A stretch of 20,066 bases of DNA, taken from NCBI GenBank assembly GCA_004525055.1, contig SPDF01000005.1, positions 1 to 20,066 of the forward strand, read 5' to 3'. A program made the position numbers and the translations under genes. Shown here in pieces: positions 15,137-20,066 of this stretch. Within the stretch, counting starts at the first letter, position 1. The number at the start of each line of letters is the position of its first letter. This DNA comes from Gemmatimonadales bacterium (GTDB lineage Bacteria; Gemmatimonadota; Gemmatimonadetes; Gemmatimonadales; GWC2-71-9). The notes under the pieces are model-generated. The model did no database searches. It was not told where the DNA came from and saw nothing but the letters and a program-made list of their open reading frames with translations.

Positions 15137-15594
15137 GAGGCGGCGGCCTCGAGCAGCAACCGTTCCTCGCTGCTGAAGAGGCGCCCCGCCTGGAGGAGGA
15201 TCACGGTGCGGTCCTCCAGCGTCAGTACACCGAGGATGTACTTGGCGGCCAAACCGCGCACCATGGGGGGGGACGGGGCGATCCGGCGGCTGTCGACCCG
15301 GAGCACTTCGTGGACGCCGTCAACCACCATGCCCACCCGATGGCCGTCCATGGTCACGATCATCACCCGGGTCTCTTCGACCTGTGTGGCCGGAAGCTCC
15401 AATCGCTTCCGGAGGTCGACGACGGGCACGACGCCCTCGCCGTAGGGGAGCACCCCTTCGAGGAAATCCGGTGCGCTCGGGACAGGCGCGGGCTTCTGGT
15501 ATCGAAGAATCCGGTCCACCTGAGAAATTTCCAGGGCGAATTCCTGCGTCCCACCCCGGAAGATCACCACCTGAATATCATCGCCGGTCGTCAT
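15133..15594 (-). CDS. cheW: CheW-like chemotaxis coupling protein, first paralogue (lacks the conserved Arg)
   Basis: The 153-residue product is a single CheW domain, which normally bridges chemoreceptors and the CheA kinase at the cytoplasmic face. Visible hallmarks are QEFALEISQVDRIL (about 17-30), VVPVVDLRKRL (55-65) and the C-terminal YILGVLTLEDRTVILLQ. In the segment that usually reads GVxxxRGxxxPVVDLR, this protein has GVLPYGEGVVPVVDLR (47-62), so the receptor-binding arginine is replaced by Gly52. The ATG at 15594 overlaps the preceding cheW stop (ATGA). The coding strand contains a run of eight C at 15265-15272. It could be a specialised coupling protein rather than a standard one. 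Confidence 0.93.
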   Translation of the reverse strand: MTTGDDIQVVIFRGGTQEFALEISQVDRILRYQKPAPVPSAPDFLEGVLPYGEGVVPVVDLRKRLELPATQVEETRVMIVTMDGHRVGMVVDGVHEVLRVDSRRIAPSPPMVRGLAAKYILGVLTLEDRTVILLQAGRLFSSEERLLLEAAAS

Positions 15595-16028
15595 GGACCG
15601 CTCTTCCCCCCCAGGAGTCGGACTCCCAGGGCCTTGAGGTCAAGTATCGGCACCAACGCGCCCTCGCGGCGTGCCACACCCAGCGCCCAGGGGAGCGACT
15701 GCCCCGCCGGCACGGGCACCACTTCTTCGGCGAGCACCGCCTCCGCCCCGTCCACCTCAAGGCAGACGCGCTGACGCCCCGCACGGGCGAGCACCCCCAC
15801 GGCGCCAACGGTCGCCGGACACTCGCCACCCCAGAGCACCGCCGCGAGGTTGACCACGGGCACCAGCCGCTCTCGCACCGCCACCACGCCGCGCAGGGCG
15901 GCGTCGGTCGTCGGGACCGCAAAGGTTCCGGCGAGGTCGACGACTTCCAGCACCTCCGCCACATCGAGGCCAACGTCCCGACCGCCAACCTGCACGAGCA
16001 GGTATTGGCAGCTTCCCGTCGTGTTCAC
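15591..16028 (-). CDS. cheW: CheW-like chemotaxis coupling protein, second paralogue
   Basis: This 145-residue protein is again a single CheW domain, encoded just upstream of the other. It shows GRDVGLDVAEVLEVV (about 16-30), GVVAVRERLVPVVNL (47-61) and ALVPILDLKALG near the C-terminus. Unlike its neighbour it keeps an arginine (Arg52) at the receptor-binding position, although the following Gly is Glu. The GTG at 16028 overlaps the cheB stop (GTGA). The two paralogues differ along their whole length, so this is not a recent duplication. It probably acts as the receptor-CheA coupling protein of the system. Confidence 0.93.
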   Translation of the reverse strand: MNTTGSCQYLLVQVGGRDVGLDVAEVLEVVDLAGTFAVPTTDAALRGVVAVRERLVPVVNLAAVLWGGECPATVGAVGVLARAGRQRVCLEVDGAEAVLAEEVVPVPAGQSLPWALGVARREGALVPILDLKALGVRLLGGKSGP

Positions 16029-17071
16029 GCGGCATTCATCCTGGTGAGTATGGCGGAGACGCGCGCACCGACGTCCGAGACCGGCAGCACGAGGTCGGCG
16101 CCGCCCGCTGCCTGCGCCTCTTTCGGCATCCCGAAGATGGTCGAGCTCTCCTTGTCCTGCGCGATGCCCTTCCCCCCGGCATCGTGAATCTGCCGAAGCC
16201 CCTCCGCCCCGTCACGCCCCAGTCCCGTGAGTACGACGCCGATGGCGCGATTGCCGAACACCTCCGCCACCGAGCGAAAGAGGGGATCTGCCGCGGGGCG
16301 AACGCCCCAGAGCGGCGGCCCCTGATCGAGCACGAGGGACAGACCATCGACTCCCCCGGTGACTCGCATATGATAATCCCCCGGTGCGATGTAGGCGGTG
16401 TCGGAGAGCAGCGGTGCGCCCTGCTCCGCCTCCACGACGGCCAGGTCGCTCTGCGCTGACAAGCGCTCCGCCAGGCTCCTGGTAAAGCGGGGCGGCATGT
16501 GCTGGACAATCACGACCGCGGCGTGATGGCCGCGGCTAATCCGTGGCACGACCTCCGCCAAGGCACGCGGACCGCCAGTCGATGCCGCGATCGCGACGCA
16601 GAATCGGGCCCGCCCTGGGAGCGCGAAAAGTTCGGCTGGGAGCTCAGGCTGGTTGGGCCGGGCGAGCATTGGCAGCCGGTGGATGTCCGCCGCGCGGGCG
16701 GCACGCAGTCCCTCGAGGACTCGGACTGCAAACCGGTCGCGCGATGCCTCATCGCGGCCTGCCTCCTTGGCCACCAGTTCCACCGCCCCAAGCTCAAGCG
16801 CCCGGATCGCCCCGGCCGTCCCGGGACCGGCGTACGAACTGATGACGACGACCGGGCGCGGGGACTCCGACATCAGGTATCCGATGGCTCCAAGCCCGTC
16901 AAGTTCTGGCATCTCGAGGTCCATCGTGACCAGATCGGGCTGATACTCGTGCACCTTCCGCAGGGCATCGAGGCCGTTGCGCGCCGTCGTCACCACGCGG
17001 AACTCCCCGGATCCGTCGATGATCTCGGTGAGGAGGCGCCGGAACAGCGCGCTGTCATCCGTCACGAGCAC
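16025..17071 (-). CDS. cheB: Chemotaxis response regulator protein-glutamate methylesterase CheB
   Basis: CheB demethylates (and can deamidate) chemoreceptor glutamates during adaptation. The 348-residue protein has an N-terminal receiver domain (1 to about 120) with acidic pair Asp5-Asp6, phospho-acceptor Asp51 in MDLEMPELDG and Lys102, and a C-terminal methylesterase domain with the catalytic triad Ser164 (AASTGGP), His191 (VQHMPP) and Asp287 (LTGLGRDGA). The start GTG at 17071 gives MLVTDDS, a short first strand. The frame remains open upstream to 17092 but has no standard start; the cheD stop is ten bases before the GTG. A Glu follows Lys102 instead of the usual Pro. Product identity is secure, the exact start less so. 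Confidence 0.95.
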   Translation of the reverse strand: MLVTDDSALFRRLLTEIIDGSGEFRVVTTARNGLDALRKVHEYQPDLVTMDLEMPELDGLGAIGYLMSESPRPVVVISSYAGPGTAGAIRALELGAVELVAKEAGRDEASRDRFAVRVLEGLRAARAADIHRLPMLARPNQPELPAELFALPGRARFCVAIAASTGGPRALAEVVPRISRGHHAAVVIVQHMPPRFTRSLAERLSAQSDLAVVEAEQGAPLLSDTAYIAPGDYHMRVTGGVDGLSLVLDQGPPLWGVRPAADPLFRSVAEVFGNRAIGVVLTGLGRDGAEGLRQIHDAGGKGIAQDKESSTIFGMPKEAQAAGGADLVLPVSDVGARVSAILTRMNAA

Positions 17072-17081
17072 GGTCGGGAGG

Positions 17082-17570
17082 CTAGAGATACGTCACTCCC
17101 CGGCGGACGGCGGACACCTCGATGCGACCATCGTCCGCGAAGAGCCGCACCGTTCGGCCGAAGTCGCCGCCCACCTCGCTGCCCACCAGCGGGATGGAGT
17201 GATGGGTCAACGCCGTCCGCACCGCGACGAGATTGCGTTCGCCCATCTGGATCGTCCCGAGCGGCTGCAGGTTGGCAAACATCGACGCACCGCCGGCGAT
17301 CCGCGCCGTGATACGCGCGGCATCCGCCCCCCGGCCGGCCATCTCCTGGAGCAGGAGCGGAATGGCTGTCTGCGGGAACTTGCCAGGGTTCTGGTCACGC
17401 CGGCTGAGCGCCGGCGACGGGAGGAGGATATGGGCCAGCCCACCGACCTTCGCGCCGGCATCATGCAGCATCACCGCCACGCAGCTCCCCAACCCGATCG
17501 TCAGCAGCACATTCCCCGGGCCACCGACCTTGTATTCGGCCACGTGCACCAGGATCTCGCCGGTGGTCAT
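17082..17570 (-). CDS. cheD: Chemoreceptor glutamine deamidase CheD
   Basis: CheD converts specific receptor glutamines to glutamates and in other bacteria also interacts with CheC. The 162-residue protein contains the family core TIGLGSCV with the nucleophile Cys30, His47 in LAHILLPSP, and Thr24 close by, matching the Cys-His-Thr active site of the family. Further conserved segments are ARIAGGASMF and MGERN. The ATG at 17570 overlaps the cheR stop (ATGA). No cheC gene is seen in the window. Presence of CheD together with CheB and CheR indicates a full receptor adaptation system. Confidence 0.95.
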   Translation of the reverse strand: MTTGEILVHVAEYKVGGPGNVLLTIGLGSCVAVMLHDAGAKVGGLAHILLPSPALSRRDQNPGKFPQTAIPLLLQEMAGRGADAARITARIAGGASMFANLQPLGTIQMGERNLVAVRTALTHHSIPLVGSEVGGDFGRTVRLFADDGRIEVSAVRRGVTYL

Positions 17571-18388
17571 GCCGCCCTCCGAAAGATTCGTTCACGGGCA
17601 TCGACCAGGGTCAATCGCTCCCGGGCAATGCCGAGCAGCGTTTCGACCTTCCCGAGCACGAGGATCCCGCCGGGCAGGAGCGCTTCGGCGAACTGCGCGA
17701 ACAGCCGCTCCTGCATGGGGCGATCGAAATAGATCACGACGTTGCGACAGAAGATGAGATCATAGGCCGCGGTGGGAATGAGTTCTCTCGTGAGGTCCAG
17801 TTTGCGGACCGTGACCATGCGGCGGACCGCAGCGCTCACCTGCCACGACTCGCCGTCGCGGGTACAGTACTTCTGGGTGATCCACTCCGGGGCCTCGAGA
17901 AACGCAGCCTGGGGATAGAGGCCCGCCTCCGCGCGTTCGAGACTACCGCGGTCGATGTCGGTGGCGGTAATTCGCACCCGTTCGGCCCAGGCGGGATGCC
18001 CTGCCGCCGCCACCGTCTCGGCACAAAGCATCGCCATGGTATACGCCTCTTCGCCGGAAGAGCATCCCGCGCTCCAGGCGGCCAGCCGCCCGTTTCGCGC
18101 CTGCAGGAGGCCGGGCAACAGGTCAGTGTGCAGCCGGTCCCACGTCTCGGGATTCCGGTAGAACCGCGTCACGTTGATGGTGAGCGCGTCCTTGAGCTTC
18201 TCCCATTCCTCCGGCTTCTGATCGAGCACCCCCATGTACTCCGCATAGGTGTGCACGCTGCAGGCTCGCATCCGCACGAGCAGCCGTCGACGGAGGCACT
18301 TGTCCTTGTAGGCATCGAGGGAGAGCCCTGCCTCACGAGACACCCTGCGCGTCAGTGCCTGGAACCCCTCTTCGTCATCCGGGATCAC
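17567..18388 (-). CDS. cheR: Chemotaxis protein methyltransferase CheR
   Basis: CheR methylates receptor glutamates using S-adenosylmethionine and is the counterpart of CheB. The 273-residue product has the N-terminal helical CheR domain (about 8-80, with LRRRLLVRM and LTINVTRFYRNP) and the SAM-binding domain with SAGCSSGEEAY (106-116), TATDID (141-146), and FCRNVVIYFD (213-222). It ends shortly after the conserved LGKVETL, with no C-terminal TPR extension. The GTG at 18388 forms a GTGA overlap with the DUF4388-TPR gene; extending further upstream would only read that gene out of frame. Length is typical for a stand-alone CheR. Confidence 0.96.
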   Translation of the reverse strand: MIPDDEEGFQALTRRVSREAGLSLDAYKDKCLRRRLLVRMRACSVHTYAEYMGVLDQKPEEWEKLKDALTINVTRFYRNPETWDRLHTDLLPGLLQARNGRLAAWSAGCSSGEEAYTMAMLCAETVAAAGHPAWAERVRITATDIDRGSLERAEAGLYPQAAFLEAPEWITQKYCTRDGESWQVSAAVRRMVTVRKLDLTRELIPTAAYDLIFCRNVVIYFDRPMQERLFAQFAEALLPGGILVLGKVETLLGIARERLTLVDARERIFRRAA

Positions 18389-20004
18389 GCGGGCACATCC
18401 AGTATTTCGAGATTTGACCGGGCCAGCTGGTGCCCCGGATTCAGCTCGGCGGCCCGGCGCCAGCAATCGCGCGCGCGGTCGCGGTCGCGCCGCCGGAAGG
18501 CGAGGTTGCCCAGTTTGAAATACAGATCGTCACCGAGATCGGGGGACAGCTTCACGGCGCGGTCGAAGGCCGCTTGCGCGTCGTCGTAACGACCGGCACG
18601 ATAGAGCAGGTCGCCCAGGTTCTTTGAGAGCTGCGGCAGGCTCGGTTCGTCGGCGAGCGCCGCTCGGAGGAGGCGCTCCGCCTCCACCAATTCACCGGTC
18701 GCCTCGAGCAGCACCGCCAGATTGTTGCGCAACACGGAGTGCTGGGGAAATGCCTTGACCCCCTCCCGCGCGACAGCGACCGCCCGGGGCATGTCCCCCG
18801 CCGCGCCGGCCGCGAGTGCTGCCGCCCAGAACCAGAGCGCGGGCACCGGCCGATTCCCGAGGAGCTCGCGGGCCTTCGTCAGCCGCCCCTCGGCCACCTC
18901 GTGATCTTCCCGCTTGAGCGCGATCACTCCCCAGAGGAGCATCGGCTGGGCGTCTTTTTGCGCGCGCGATACGGCTTCCGCGCCCGTGGCCTCGGCGTCC
19001 GCGAGCCGCCCAGCCCGCTCGAGAGCCAGCGCCAGGTTGTGCAGGCCGGCCGGTCGCGCTCCGCCCAGTTCAATTGCACTGCGGAACGCCGCGACGGCGT
19101 CCTCCCACCGCGCCTGCCGCAGGGCGATCAGCCCCAGATAGAACGGCGCATTCCCTTCCGTCGGGCGCAACTCGGCCACGCGGCGGAATTCCCGCTCGCC
19201 CTCCTCGAACATGCCGGTCTTGTAGAAGGCGACGCCCAGATTCCGGTGCTCCTCGACCCGTGCGTCGTTGACCCGCTCCGACTGCTGGGTGGCTGAAGTG
19301 CCGACGCGGCGAACGAATCCGGCCGAGAGGAGGCCGTAAATGGCCTTGCCCACCTCGAATTCCACCAACCCTGACGTGTCCACGATATCTTGGACGTCGT
19401 TTCGCCCATTGAGGAGCGTGAGGATCGCCTCCTGCTCGTCGCTGAGCCGGACGCCAGCATCGTGCAGCCGCGCCTGGTCGACCTCAAAGACGATGTCGAG
19501 TGTGGGAATCTTCTTGGCGATCAGGCTCCACTCGTCCACCCGGCGTGCACCTTCGAGCAGCAGCGATTCCGGATTGATCGACACGAGAAAGTCTTCGCGC
19601 TCCGGCCGGACGCCCGCTTCGAAGTTGAACGTTCCGCTGTTCCAGGTGAACAGGTAGTACACCGCCTCCTCGACCTGCACCCGGATGTGGTCCTCCAACT
19701 CGGCGCGGGTGATGTGGCCTAGCTCGACGAGGATCTCTCCGATCTTGCGATCCCGGTCGTCAGCCTGCTGGTCCACCGCCGCGCGGAGTTGGACGTCGGT
19801 GATCCGCCCGTTCCGAACCAGCAGGTCGCCGATCCGGTCGCGCCGGTTGACGATGGAGGCGTAGATGATCCGCCCGTCATCGAAATAGGTGTAGCCAAAG
19901 TTCTGCCGGTCAGCCACCGCAAGGCAGCCGGTCTTGCGACCGAGGGCCAGCAACTGGATCACGTCGGGAAGGCTGGCTTCCTTGAGACTGCCTTTGATGG
20001 CCAT
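18385..20004 (-). CDS. DUF4388 and TPR multidomain protein of the chemosensory operon
   Basis: The 539-residue cytoplasmic protein starts with a DUF4388 (PatA-like) domain: MAIKGSLKEASLPDVIQLL, then GRKTGCLAV, TYFDDGRIIYA (about 39-49), repeated segments with RIGDLLVRNGRIT and KIGEILVELGHIT (58-100), and YYLFTWNSGTFNFEAG (116-131). A winged-helix-like segment follows (about 186-234). Residues about 250-535 are a long array of TPR units. DUF4388 proteins are often found beside gliding, type IV pilus or chemosensory genes, so a scaffold or signalling role fits. The ATG at 20004 shares a base with the preceding stop (TGATG) and has GAGGA nine bases upstream; another ATG at 20013 lacks a usable ribosome binding site. 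Confidence 0.88.
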   Translation of the reverse strand: MAIKGSLKEASLPDVIQLLALGRKTGCLAVADRQNFGYTYFDDGRIIYASIVNRRDRIGDLLVRNGRITDVQLRAAVDQQADDRDRKIGEILVELGHITRAELEDHIRVQVEEAVYYLFTWNSGTFNFEAGVRPEREDFLVSINPESLLLEGARRVDEWSLIAKKIPTLDIVFEVDQARLHDAGVRLSDEQEAILTLLNGRNDVQDIVDTSGLVEFEVGKAIYGLLSAGFVRRVGTSATQQSERVNDARVEEHRNLGVAFYKTGMFEEGEREFRRVAELRPTEGNAPFYLGLIALRQARWEDAVAAFRSAIELGGARPAGLHNLALALERAGRLADAEATGAEAVSRAQKDAQPMLLWGVIALKREDHEVAEGRLTKARELLGNRPVPALWFWAAALAAGAAGDMPRAVAVAREGVKAFPQHSVLRNNLAVLLEATGELVEAERLLRAALADEPSLPQLSKNLGDLLYRAGRYDDAQAAFDRAVKLSPDLGDDLYFKLGNLAFRRRDRDRARDCWRRAAELNPGHQLARSNLEILDVPA

Positions 20005-20066
20005 CAGCGCCATTCCTCGATCAGGCGCTCGCCAAGATCCGGCCACTCCCAGACCCCCTTCTCGGG
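20004..20066 (-). CDS. C-terminal end of an unidentified protein (cut by window edge)
   Basis: The frame from the window edge to a TGA at 20006-20004 encodes 20 residues ending LGERLIEEWR. The stop shares a base with the DUF4388 gene start (TGATG), the same kind of junction as elsewhere in the operon, which supports it as a real gene end. The fragment is too short to identify. By position it should belong to the same chemosensory operon. Confidence 0.6.
   Translation of the reverse strand, partial: PEKGVWEWPDLGERLIEEWR

Overview
The window is a GC-rich bacterial chromosome segment in which every convincing gene is read from the minus strand. Transcription therefore runs from high to low coordinates. 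There are 19 protein genes, two of them cut by the window edges, and two tRNA genes. I see no insertion sequence, phage, CRISPR array or long non-coding stretch. The gene set is Gram-negative-like: a MurE with the meso-diaminopimelate signature, secreted TPR proteins, a DUF4388/TPR protein and a division transpeptidase with a C-terminal PASTA domain. I infer Gemmatimonadota or a neighbouring phylum with moderate confidence; no rRNA marker is present to settle it.

Region 1 (20066 down to about 13069) is a very compact chemosensory operon. A fragment of an unidentified gene leads into a DUF4388-TPR protein, then cheR, cheD, cheB, two cheW paralogues, a coiled-coil TPR protein, a membrane-anchored peptidase MA-like metalloprotease and a small membrane protein, ending next to tRNA-Val(TAC). 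Most junctions are 1- or 4-base start/stop overlaps (TGATG, GTGA, ATGA), which implies translational coupling. CheR (methyltransferase), CheB (methylesterase) and CheD (glutamine deamidase) act on chemoreceptors, and CheW couples receptors to the CheA kinase. CheA, CheY and a receptor are not in the window.

Region 2 (13068 to 11235) holds a secreted TPR protein with its own strong ribosome binding site, followed by a probable intrinsic terminator.

Region 3 (11234 to 1) starts with tRNA-Asp(GTC) and a stable hairpin, then the division and cell wall (dcw) cluster in canonical order: rsmH, ftsL, ftsI, murE, murF, mraY, murD, ftsW, murG, murC (truncated). No mraZ lies ahead of rsmH, where it is usually found. 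The Mur enzymes build UDP-MurNAc-pentapeptide, MraY and MurG turn it into lipid II, and FtsW, FtsI and FtsL use it at the division site.

The points most worth a second look are the peptidase MA-like gene, whose signal-peptide-like sequence lies upstream of any standard start codon; the pair of CheW proteins that differ at the conserved receptor-binding arginine; and the tRNA genes wedged into protein operons.
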